In this document: in pieces, positions 1 to 6,117 of the stretch | Numbering within the stretch: position 1 is the stretch's first letter | Layout: every line of letters starts with the position of its first letter | Assembly: GCA_045592985.1 (NCBI GenBank) | Contig: JAZNVU010000011.1 | Span: 1-48,811, forward strand | DNA: 48,811 nucleotides | Direction: 5' to 3' | DNA from: UMGS172 sp045592985 | GTDB lineage: Bacteria; Bacillota; Clostridia; Oscillospirales; Acutalibacteraceae | The notes under the pieces: model-generated | What the model was told of the DNA's origin: nothing | The model's database searches: none | Seen by the model: only the letters and a program-made list of their open reading frames with translations | Translations under genes and position numbers: made by a program

Positions 1-95
1 TCTCTAAAACCCAAATGGTGTTCTCGCATATCCATTATAACACCGATTTTAAATTCTGCCGAGTATTTTCTAAAAATTTGTTCCTTTTTTGCCAT
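1..95 (-). CDS. IS3-family transposase OrfA, N-terminus, partial
   Basis: Start ATG at 95-93, 8 to 10 nt after a GGAGGTG SD that sits inside the leader hairpin. About 31 residues are visible, beginning MAKKEQIFRKYSAEFKI and including MREHHLGFR, the first helices of the helix-turn-helix DNA-binding domain of IS150-type OrfA. It should bind the IS ends and, after programmed frameshifting, be fused to the OrfB DDE integrase, but neither the rest of OrfA nor OrfB is in the window. It matches the right-end copy at about 80% of residues, so the two are related rather than identical copies. Confidence 0.8.
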   Translation of the reverse strand, partial: MAKKEQIFRKYSAEFKIGVIMDMREHHLGFR

Positions 96-103
96 AAAAA
101 TAT

Positions 104-133
104 GCACCTCCAAAAGTGTCTAACTTTTGGGGT
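104..133 (-). promoter_or_regulatory. IS leader hairpin masking the transposase SD
   Basis: Read on the minus strand, CACCCCAAAAGT pairs with ACTTTTGGAGGTG across a TAGAC loop, with one bulged base. The 3' arm contains the transposase SD (GGAGGTG) and is followed by a T-rich run before the ATG, so the hairpin also resembles an intrinsic terminator. An identical hairpin is present in the right copy (48602-48634). Hairpins that hide the start region in transcripts entering from outside are known for IS10 and IS50; that role here is inferred. Confidence 0.7.
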
Positions 134-142
134 GCATATCAT

Positions 143-364
143 TCACGGCTTTTGTTTGTTTATTTCGGGATTATCTGTTCGGCATAGAATATAATCGATG
201 CTCACATTATAAAAATCTGCAAGTCTAATTAACGTTTCAGTCGGTGGTACTCGCTCGCCATTTTCAAACTTTGAAAGTAGTGCCTGCTCGATACCGGTCT
301 TCATTTGCAGTGCGATTTGAGTATAACCCTTGCTCTTTCGTAATTGTTTTAAATTAGTTTTCAT
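143..364 (-). CDS. Small XRE-family repressor (73 aa)
   Basis: The protein is almost entirely one Cro/C1-type helix-turn-helix (residues about 4-58; LRKSKGYTQ, LLSKFENGERVPP, ADFYNVSIDYIL). There is no second domain. The ATG is preceded by AGGAGGTTCG. It diverges from the zinc-ribbon operon across a 110-bp region holding two copies of the palindrome ATGACA-N3-TGTCAT, one between the -35 and -10 of the operon promoter and one close to its own SD. The arrangement indicates an autoregulated repressor of the operon. The inducing signal cannot be read from the sequence. The stop codon is 1 nt from the left IS, so an insertion has trimmed whatever followed, but the domain is complete. Confidence 0.88.
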   Translation of the reverse strand: MKTNLKQLRKSKGYTQIALQMKTGIEQALLSKFENGERVPPTETLIRLADFYNVSIDYILCRTDNPEINKQKP

Positions 365-380
365 AATCGAACCTCCTATA

Positions 381-395
381 ATGACATTTTGTCAT
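381..395. promoter_or_regulatory. Operator 2, ATGACA-TTT-TGTCAT
   Basis: A perfect 6+3+6 palindrome with the same arms as operator 1, centred 32 bp away, about three helical turns. It lies between the repressor gene's SD and its likely promoter, so binding would affect the repressor's own expression. Confidence 0.75.
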
Positions 396-403
396 ATTTT
401 CTC

Positions 404-432
404 TTGACAATTATGACAAGTTGTCATATAAT
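404..432 (+). promoter_or_regulatory. Consensus promoter of the zinc-ribbon operon with operator 1
   Basis: A perfect -35 TTGACA (404-409), a 17-nt spacer and a perfect -10 TATAAT (427-432). The spacer holds the palindrome ATGACA-AGT-TGTCAT (413-427; TATGACAA/TTGTCATA if extended). A repressor bound there would block RNA polymerase directly, so the operon is probably silent until the XRE protein releases. Confidence 0.88.
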
Positions 433-474
433 GAGTTTAGTCGTTATTCGACAAAAATTTTAGGAGGTTTCATT

Positions 475-795
475 ATGAAATTTTGTGAGAAATGTGGAAA
501 AGAAATTATGGACGAGGCAGTAGTATGCCCTAACTGCGGCTGCTCTGTCAAAAAAGAAGACGAGGCACCCAAGGTTATTGAGGTTCCCAAGCAGGCTAGA
601 ACAGCTTCTTTGTTAGGAATACTTAGTGTCGTTATTTTTGCTCCGCTGGGCATACCTGCTATTATTCTTGCCAACAAGAGCAAAGAAAAAACAGGCGGTG
701 TGATGTGTAAACAGGCTAAAACAGGTTTTTGGTGTGGAATAGTCGGTTTGTGTTGCTGGGCTTTAGGTATAATAATAATGCTCGGTGGAATGTAA
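475..795 (+). CDS. Zinc-ribbon membrane protein 1 (106 aa)
   Basis: The start is ATG 475 behind TAGGAGG; an upstream in-frame TTG overlaps the operator and is rejected. An N-terminal zinc ribbon has CEKCG, ten residues, then CPNCGC. A charged linker follows, then two membrane segments (about 44-65 and 84-104) separated by a loop with SKEKTGG and AKTGFWCG. The second half is clearly paralogous to the next gene (shared pattern SKExTGGxM and AxTGFxCG) and resembles the DUF4190-type two-helix fold. It is the first gene of a four-gene operon. The function is unknown. The ribbon is presumably cytoplasmic and could bind zinc or act as a protein-protein module. Confidence 0.85.
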   Translation: MKFCEKCGKEIMDEAVVCPNCGCSVKKEDEAPKVIEVPKQARTASLLGILSVVIFAPLGIPAIILANKSKEKTGGVMCKQAKTGFWCGIVGLCCWALGIIIMLGGM

Positions 796-796
796 T

Positions 797-1153
797 ATGC
801 GCTTTTGTTCATATTGCGGTAAAGAAATCGCCGACGAAGCATTTTTATGTCTTAATTGCGGTTGCAAAACCTCAAATCGCTCTTATTCAACTTTACCGTC
901 GCAACCAGAACCCAAAATTGTTGTGAATGACCCGGAGTCAAGTCTGGCTACTTGGTCTAAAATATGCGGAATAGTAAGTTTTTTTATTGGCTGGTTTGCT
1001 TTGGGAATAACCGCCGTGATTATGGCGTGTATGAGCAAAGAAGACACCGGCGGAAAAATGAACAGTTCTGCACAAACCGGGTTTGTTTGTGGGTTGGTAT
1101 CAACAATATTGTGGATTGTTTTTTCGATTGTTTTAATTGTTTCTTTTACTTAG
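797..1153 (+). CDS. Zinc-ribbon membrane protein 2 (118 aa)
   Basis: The start is ATG 797, one base after the previous stop, with GGTGGA as SD; an in-frame ATG at 785 lies inside the upstream gene and lacks the family start MRFCSYCG. CSYCG and CLNCGC form the same CxxC-X10-CxxC ribbon, followed by about 30 polar residues and two membrane segments (about 54-77 and 95-117). The loop SKEDTGG and AQTGFVCG matches protein 1, so the pair arose by tandem duplication. The function is unknown. Confidence 0.84.
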   Translation: MRFCSYCGKEIADEAFLCLNCGCKTSNRSYSTLPSQPEPKIVVNDPESSLATWSKICGIVSFFIGWFALGITAVIMACMSKEDTGGKMNSSAQTGFVCGLVSTILWIVFSIVLIVSFT

Positions 1154-1175
1154 TTTGTCATTTAGGGGGATTATT

Positions 1176-1709
1176 ATGAAATATTGTTCACATTGCGGAA
1201 CCGAATTATCTGACGAAATTGAAATATGTACCGGTTGCGGATGCAAAGTCAAAAATGACGAGAATACGACACAACCCAAAGTTTCAAAAAGTAAAGGTTC
1301 CAAAATGAAGGTTACTGTAATTGTAGTGTCTGTTGTTGTTGCTGTGGTTTTGGCGGTTTCTGCAGTTCTTTTCGTGCCGCGCAATTTAAAACTTGATGAT
1401 TTTAAAGAGACCAACGCTGTAACAGCCATTATCAAATACGGATTTACAACAGACGGCTCTTTCGATGCACCGATTTATGATGATGATAGACTTAAATTCT
1501 ATGATGTTCCGGTTGATTGGTGCCAAATAGACACAAAAGACAATACCGTCACCATGAGGTTTAGGAATGAGCATAAAAAAGAAGTATACAAAAAGATAGA
1601 ACGCTACTGTGTACGTGACAATAACAACAGCTATTCTAAGGTTTTCAGATATGATAATTTAAAAATCACTACAGATGATGGTGGCTACATCACCATTTAC
1701 ATTAATTAG
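1176..1709 (+). CDS. Zinc-ribbon protein 3, single-pass with external domain (177 aa)
   Basis: The start is ATG 1176 behind TAGGGGGA. It carries the operon's N-terminal ribbon (CSHCG, CTGCGC), a lysine-rich linker, one hydrophobic helix (about 47-69) and a polar C-terminal domain of about 105 residues that should face outside if the ribbon is inside. That domain (YDVPVDWCQ, TVTMRFRNEHKKE, ITIYIN) is predicted beta-rich from its alternating pattern, and I do not recognise it. The architecture is that of a sensor or adaptor joining a cytoplasmic zinc ribbon to an outer domain, which is inference. Confidence 0.83.
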   Translation: MKYCSHCGTELSDEIEICTGCGCKVKNDENTTQPKVSKSKGSKMKVTVIVVSVVVAVVLAVSAVLFVPRNLKLDDFKETNAVTAIIKYGFTTDGSFDAPIYDDDRLKFYDVPVDWCQIDTKDNTVTMRFRNEHKKEVYKKIERYCVRDNNNSYSKVFRYDNLKITTDDGGYITIYIN

Positions 1710-1759
1710 TTGATATAACGGCTTACTAAATCAATCAGGAAGGAAGTTGTTAAAACATA

Positions 1760-2236
1760 ATGAAATTTTGTACTCATTGCGGCAAAGAAATTTTTGATGA
1801 GGCTGTTATATGTCCGGGTTGCGGTTGTGCAGTCGACGGGCAAAACGGTCAAAATTCATACAATATGCCGGTCGACGGTTCTGCATTGTTAACAAAACTG
1901 TCACAGCGTCTCAATACCAACGGTATTATTTGGCTTATAATAGGTGTACTGCAAATCTTAGGCGGTGTTTTCTTTAATTGGTTTTTGCTTATTGTCGGTG
2001 TTCTGAACATTATTTCATCTGTTCAGGACATGCAGTACAGTAAAACTTTGTTAGAAAAACCAAACGGAATTGTTGCTAAGTTTGAACCTGTTGTAGGACC
2101 TATAATAACATTGATATATAACCTTGTTATCGGCGGTATTATCGGTGTTATTGGCTCTATATATTATTTCGTTGCAATAAGAAACTATGTAATGGAAAAC
2201 AAGCAGTTTTTTGCAAGTTTTGATGTTGAGCAGTAA
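1760..2236 (+). CDS. Zinc-ribbon membrane protein 4 (158 aa)
   Basis: CTHCG and CPGCGC form the same ribbon, again at the extreme N-terminus. Residues about 54-90 hold one or two hydrophobic helices rich in glycine and isoleucine, and 110-142 hold another pair. The SD (AGGAAGG) is rather far from the ATG. The membrane part is unlike proteins 1 and 2, so the ribbon has been combined with at least three different membrane or outer modules in one operon. A terminator follows at 2267. The function is unknown. Confidence 0.83.
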   Translation: MKFCTHCGKEIFDEAVICPGCGCAVDGQNGQNSYNMPVDGSALLTKLSQRLNTNGIIWLIIGVLQILGGVFFNWFLLIVGVLNIISSVQDMQYSKTLLEKPNGIVAKFEPVVGPIITLIYNLVIGGIIGVIGSIYYFVAIRNYVMENKQFFASFDVEQ

Positions 2237-2266
2237 TTGGTATAAAGTTCAAGCAAAGAAAAAAAA

Positions 2267-2292
2267 CCGTTCTCTTGTGAGAACGGTTTTTT
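2267..2292 (+). terminator. Terminator of the zinc-ribbon operon (bidirectional)
   Basis: CCGTTCTC-TTGT-GAGAACGG with a run of T after it and a run of A before it. It can also serve the minus-strand ABC operon. Confidence 0.9.
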
Positions 2293-2303
2293 ATATTTAC
2301 TTA

Positions 2304-4391
2304 TCAGTTATTAAAGGTTCCTAAGAGGAATTTCAAATCAGCATCATCGGGTATTTTTAGTATTACAGTATAGGACATATCCTTGTCGTAATACTCGGTC
2401 GAGGAACCCGCTTGTTCTTCGAAACGCAAGATGGCTATGCGTGATTCAGCGGTAGGCGCAACGTCGGGTGCGTTAATAAGAATATCGTAAAGTTTTTTCG
2501 CATTGTCACCGTATACGTTGTATCCCTCGCGGTTTGTTTTAGTTGTACCGTTGTACAGTTCAACGTAAACATTGTTGTTAGGTGAATTAGCACGAAGCAA
2601 TGCATTAAGTGCCATATCCTTTAAACCTTTTTCGGACTGTTCTTCGTGAACTTTACCGTAAATATATGAATATGTGCGGGGCATCTGGTTGTTTATTGGT
2701 AGGTTTACATAATACGATATGCCTTTGATATTCACATAAATTGAAACCGAACCTATATCATTATAATATTTGTACTCTTTGTCGGTTTCGGCGATGTTTC
2801 TTCCACCGGCGACAATTGCATACCACTCGGGGAACGGAATAGCTTTAATATCCTCAATATAGGTGTCGATAACGGTGTTTTTCTCGCTGTCGGACCACTC
2901 TTTATCATTTCCGACGTAAATATGTGCCTCGTAACTTATTGCCTTGGGAAGGATATTTTCAATATTGTAGATATTTTTAACCGTTTCGTTTTTATCCAAT
3001 AACTGGGTAAATTCTTCATAATTTTCGTTGACCAAAAATACTGTGCGGTATTTGTAGCCAAACCCTGTCTTGAAGCCAACCTTTATTATTTGACCGCTAT
3101 TTTTATACAAGGTCTTGTCTTCATACGCTTTGCGGGTAAATACATAGGCGTCGCACAATAACTCTTCAAGTTCAGGGTCTTGAATGTCGGTCTCGCTCAT
3201 CATTTTATCAAAATAACGGCGGGTTGTGCTGTTTTGACTTGCTATGCGAATAGATTTAACCGTTTCGGGCGACGGTGTAAAGTTATATTCAGCATTGTAA
3301 ATACCGACAGCGGCGAGTATCATTACTACGTTTGCAACCACCAATATCCAAAGTTTCGGCAAGGCTTTTAGCATGTTTACCGCTTTTTTGGTGGTTATCA
3401 ACTCATAAATAAGATAAACTGCAAGCGCCACGATATAAAGTACAACGATTATGAAAAGTTCTTCACTGTTGTGACGGTCTTTGCTTACAATAGAAAGAAC
3501 CGTAATATAAATAGGAATAAGGCAAACGATAAACGCAACAATTATGCGGAATGCCGTCTGCAAATGACGGTTGACTGCGCTGTATGATGCGCTTTCACTT
3601 TTTCTGCGTTTGAAAAGTACGGTTCCGATTGCAATATACACAATGGCTACAACAAGGCTGTATATAATTGACCACGGTGACGACATTGCCTCGGTCATAA
3701 AGTCGCTGCCGTTTAAAGAAGACACAAGCGCACCGAATATAAGGTTGAGCGATATAGAGCCGATGCCTTCAGAAGTGATGTTGGAAAAAAGATAACTGTG
3801 GGAAGTTAATACTTCAAAATATATAATCAACGCACGGGGTAAAAACAGAATGATGCAGGCGATGATTATGTTGTTGAAAGTAGTACCGGTGAGACTTTGA
3901 GAAACGGTAAATGCACCCATTACCATCAGCGTTATTACAACTGTGCTGATTATTACCGAAAATACCGATGCAAAGTTGATTACGAAGAATTTCGGCATTA
4001 ATGCAAACGAAACCACCGAGCAGGCAGACGAAAGAATTATAGCCGCAACCGCCCAACTGAGAGCCGCAAGGCAAAATGTAAAAAACAAACACTCGCGTTT
4101 AAACGGTGTGGAATGCCAGAAGTCGGAGGTTGAACGTTTGGTTAAAAAGCCGAAAAGATTGAACATCAAAAGCGGCATCATCAAAAACGGTACCACCAAT
4201 AACATCGGGTTCATTTCAAGCAGACCGACCGTTCGAACGGTTACGTTTTGGTAGCCTGTAAACATAATGCGGTAGCCAAAAGCGGTTATGAACGACTGAA
4301 TACACAAAAGCGCTGTGAAAAGACCTCCTATGAGGGTGCTGCGTTTTAGTGAGTCGAGATAGAGTGAAAGGTCAAAGAATTTGGTTTTCAT
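2304..4391 (-). CDS. ABC-2-type transporter permease, YtrC/YtrD-like (695 aa)
   Basis: The first half has about nine hydrophobic segments, including an N-terminal pair around KRSTLIGGLFTALL and a block FWHSTPFKRECLF typical of clostridial Ytr-type permeases, where this motif follows the second helix. From about residue 375 to the end is a large soluble region (about 320 aa) without membrane segments, probably extracytoplasmic. The start overlaps the ATPase stop by 4 nt (ATGA), so the two are translationally coupled. With the GntR and ATPase genes it forms a ytrA-ytrB-permease operon. In Bacillus subtilis the ytr operon responds to cell-wall-active antibiotics. The substrate here is unknown. 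Confidence 0.8.
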   Translation of the reverse strand: MKTKFFDLSLYLDSLKRSTLIGGLFTALLCIQSFITAFGYRIMFTGYQNVTVRTVGLLEMNPMLLVVPFLMMPLLMFNLFGFLTKRSTSDFWHSTPFKRECLFFTFCLAALSWAVAAIILSSACSVVSFALMPKFFVINFASVFSVIISTVVITLMVMGAFTVSQSLTGTTFNNIIIACIILFLPRALIIYFEVLTSHSYLFSNITSEGIGSISLNLIFGALVSSLNGSDFMTEAMSSPWSIIYSLVVAIVYIAIGTVLFKRRKSESASYSAVNRHLQTAFRIIVAFIVCLIPIYITVLSIVSKDRHNSEELFIIVVLYIVALAVYLIYELITTKKAVNMLKALPKLWILVVANVVMILAAVGIYNAEYNFTPSPETVKSIRIASQNSTTRRYFDKMMSETDIQDPELEELLCDAYVFTRKAYEDKTLYKNSGQIIKVGFKTGFGYKYRTVFLVNENYEEFTQLLDKNETVKNIYNIENILPKAISYEAHIYVGNDKEWSDSEKNTVIDTYIEDIKAIPFPEWYAIVAGGRNIAETDKEYKYYNDIGSVSIYVNIKGISYYVNLPINNQMPRTYSYIYGKVHEEQSEKGLKDMALNALLRANSPNNNVYVELYNGTTKTNREGYNVYGDNAKKLYDILINAPDVAPTAESRIAILRFEEQAGSSTEYYDKDMSYTVILKIPDDADLKFLLGTFNN

Positions 4392-5296
4392 TTTTCTCCC
4401 TCCAATACATCGTCAAATTTATATCCGAGTGCGTCCATTTCGTATGTGAATACCTCTTCCAAAGTAAGCGGAAGAATGTCTAAAAGGGCAGGGGACAAGG
4501 AACTTAGTCTTTGTTTAACCGAGGCACTGTCACCGCGGACGATGAAACTTGAAACACTGCCTTTCTTTTGGAATGAAAGCATGTCAATTCCGTCAAACTT
4601 AGACTTATCATATTCACCGAGGAAGGCTATCTGAACCTTGAAAAGTGATGTTTTAAGGTTTTGCACATCACTCTCAAGTACAAGACCGCCTTTGTGGAGC
4701 AGTGCTAGTTGGTCGCAGGTGTCTTCGAGTTCACGCAAAGAGTGTGAGGTGATAACTGCCGTTGCATTGCGTTCGGCTACGTCGTCACAAATAATTTTTT
4801 TGACAAAAGTTCGCATAACGGGGTCAAGTCCGTCAAAGGTTTCGTCAAAAAAGATGTACTGAGGTTTGCTTGAAAGCGTAAGAATAGTGGTTGCCTGACG
4901 TTTCATACCTTTTGAAAAGGTTGCAATGTTGCGCTTGGGGTCAAGACCGAAAGCTGCAGTCAGCTCGGTATACCTTTGCATGTCAAAGTTGGGGTAAACG
5001 GTCTTGTAGAGCGATGCCATGCGGTTCATACTTGCACCCTGCAAAAAATACAATTCGTCGGGTACGAGTATAATTTTAGCCTTTGACTGAGGATTTTCGA
5101 ATATCGTCTGACCGTCCAAAGAAACGGAACCCTTGTCGGCTTTGTAAACACCGCTTATGACACGCAAAAAGGTCGATTTACCTGCACCGTTTGAACCGAC
5201 CATGCCGTAAATGCAACCGTCGGGAATGGTACATGTGAGATTGTCTATTGCAACAAAATCGTCAAACGTTTTGGTGAGATTGTTTACTTCAATCAT
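4388..5296 (-). CDS. ABC transporter ATP-binding protein, YtrB-like (302 aa)
   Basis: Walker A is GSNGAGKST (34-42), Walker B is YIFFDE, the D-loop is GLDP and the switch histidine is in TSHSLRE. The signature motif is degenerate (FSKGMKRQ instead of LSGGQ) and the usual Q-loop glutamine position reads VPDE; both are common in YtrB-like exporters. The last 90 residues form an accessory C-terminal domain. It powers the permease encoded next to it. The gene starts 3 nt after the GntR stop. Confidence 0.88.
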   Translation of the reverse strand: MIEVNNLTKTFDDFVAIDNLTCTIPDGCIYGMVGSNGAGKSTFLRVISGVYKADKGSVSLDGQTIFENPQSKAKIILVPDELYFLQGASMNRMASLYKTVYPNFDMQRYTELTAAFGLDPKRNIATFSKGMKRQATTILTLSSKPQYIFFDETFDGLDPVMRTFVKKIICDDVAERNATAVITSHSLRELEDTCDQLALLHKGGLVLESDVQNLKTSLFKVQIAFLGEYDKSKFDGIDMLSFQKKGSVSSFIVRGDSASVKQRLSSLSPALLDILPLTLEEVFTYEMDALGYKFDDVLEGEK

Positions 5297-5299
5297 AGT

Positions 5300-5671
5300 T
5301 TAGCTCCTTTCATCGTATACCGAATTAATGAGTTCTAAAAGTTCTTCTTTAGAAACATCGGCAAGTTTTAATTCATTTAATGTGTTTTTTAGTTCGTCTA
5401 ATTTTTGCCTCTTAAAACCGCCGATAATACTTACGGCGTCATTTGAGACAAAACATCCTTTGCCGGGTACGGAAAAAATGATTTTTCTTGAGTCGAGTTC
5501 GGAATATGCCTTTTGTATTGTGTTGGGGTTGACGGCAAGCGATACCGACATCTGCCTTACCGACGGCAACTGTTCGTTGGGCTTAAGCACACCTGCAAGA
5601 ATGTAACGCTCTATCTGTTCAATAAGTTGTTCGTATACAGGTGTTCTTGATAAAGGCTCAATAAAATACAT
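5300..5671 (-). CDS. GntR-family repressor, YtrA subfamily (123 aa)
   Basis: A winged helix covers residues about 8-75 (PVYEQLIEQI, LPSVRQMSVSLAVNPNTIQKAY, GKGCFV), followed by a short helical tail of about 45 residues, the length typical of the YtrA subfamily without an effector domain. It is the first gene of the ABC operon. A palindrome with arms CTGTA(T/C)TA overlaps its own transcription start, so it is probably an autorepressor of the transporter. Confidence 0.9.
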   Translation of the reverse strand: MYFIEPLSRTPVYEQLIEQIERYILAGVLKPNEQLPSVRQMSVSLAVNPNTIQKAYSELDSRKIIFSVPGKGCFVSNDAVSIIGGFKRQKLDELKNTLNELKLADVSKEELLELINSVYDERS

Positions 5672-5689
5672 TTTCTCACTCCTTTGTAA

Positions 5690-5745
5690 CTGTATTAGTA
5701 CGGATAGTACAGTTGTAATATAGCATACTTTTTTCTTGTTGTCAA
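5690..5745 (-). promoter_or_regulatory. Promoter and operator of the YtrA-type ABC operon
   Basis: On the minus strand: -35 TTGACA (5745-5740), 17 nt, -10 TATATT (5722-5717). The imperfect 23-bp palindrome at 5690-5712 (CTGTATTA...TAGTACAG) covers the start point, the normal place for a GntR/YtrA operator. Confidence 0.8.
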
Positions 5746-5807
5746 TAGGGGAGAGATATTTTTTGCTTTTGTTTGGTTTTGGTTAAGTTATGATTTTTTT
5801 GGTGTAT

Positions 5808-5828
5808 AACATCAAAAAATCTGATGTT
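5808..5828 (+). other. Small AACATCA/TGATGTT hairpin
   Basis: A seven-bp perfect stem with a 7-nt loop. It sits at the upstream edge of the structured RNA candidate; a weak -10-like TATAAC (5805-5810) overlaps it, without a convincing -35. Confidence 0.45.
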
Positions 5829-5844
5829 TAATAAATATTAAAAG

Positions 5845-5991
5845 CAGGGGAATGCCCTGATTTTAGAGAACTGACGGTAGCTACATCTATTACACTGTTG
5901 GTACCTCGTCTTACAGAGAGGTTGCTAACGTTCTCGGCTAATTTTTAGCTGAAACACTTGACCGCTTCCCTGCAAAGGGAGGCGGTTTTTT
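5845..5991 (+). ncRNA. Candidate structured RNA ending in an intrinsic terminator
   Basis: This fills most of the 446-base gap between the GntR gene and the antiporter. The pairing visible by eye is: hairpin CAGGG/CCCTG (5845-5859); a long-range stem GAGAAC/GTTCTC (5866-5871 with 5930-5935) enclosing hairpin ACCTC/GAGGT (5903-5922); hairpin GGCTAA/TTAGCT (5936-5950); and a terminator with a 10-bp stem (5961-5986) and T-run to 5991. No ORF with a start and SD covers it. The layout is that of a riboswitch, leader or small RNA with its own terminator. I do not recognise the class. The downstream antiporter has a separate promoter at 6054, so a free-standing small RNA is as likely as a cis-acting switch. 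Confidence 0.55.
5961..5991 (+). terminator. Terminator of the structured RNA
   Basis: ACCGCTTCCC pairs with GGGAGGCGGT (one G-U) around TGCAAA and is followed by six T. Confidence 0.88.
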
Positions 5992-6053
5992 GTTTATGTT
6001 TAATATTCATTAATAAATCGTTTAAATTAAATATTATTTGTTCAATAAATCTA

Positions 6054-6082
6054 TTGACAAAACACATAAAAAGGACTAGAAT
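6054..6082 (+). promoter_or_regulatory. Promoter of the antiporter gene
   Basis: TTGACA (6054-6059), 17 nt, TAGAAT (6077-6082). It lies beyond the terminator at 5991, so the antiporter can be transcribed independently of the structured RNA. Confidence 0.82.
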
Positions 6083-6117
6083 TTGGTGGTTGAAATTTGC
6101 TTGGGAGATGTAGATAA

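Larger units (their letters stand above)
1..141 (-). mobile_element. IS3-family (IS150-like) element, 5' end only
   Basis: The outer end begins TGATATGCACCCC and continues AAAAGTTAGAC, the usual look of IS3/IS150-group terminal repeats (5'-TG start, AAAAGTTAGAC core). The element reads leftward and leaves the window. The same end recurs at 48597 on the plus strand, which fixes the boundary at 141. Only one end is visible, so no target duplication can be checked. The insertion lies 1 nt beyond the stop of the XRE gene (143-145). Confidence 0.85.

Noticed and set aside
444..842. Long minus-strand reading frame opposite the zinc-ribbon genes
   Set aside because: It mirrors two overlapping genes with good SDs and has none of its own; the same applies to the other long antisense frames (for example 40143-40646 opposite clpX).
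4880..4920. Broken ABC signature as sign of a pseudogene
   Set aside because: FSKGM is a recognised variant in YtrB-type ATPases, and all other motifs are intact.
5867..5941. Peptide-like reading frame (TDGSYIYYTVG, SYREVANVLG) inside the structured RNA
   Set aside because: No start codon or SD, a stop just upstream, and only 25 codons. A decayed gene fragment remains possible, but RNA structure explains the stretch better.
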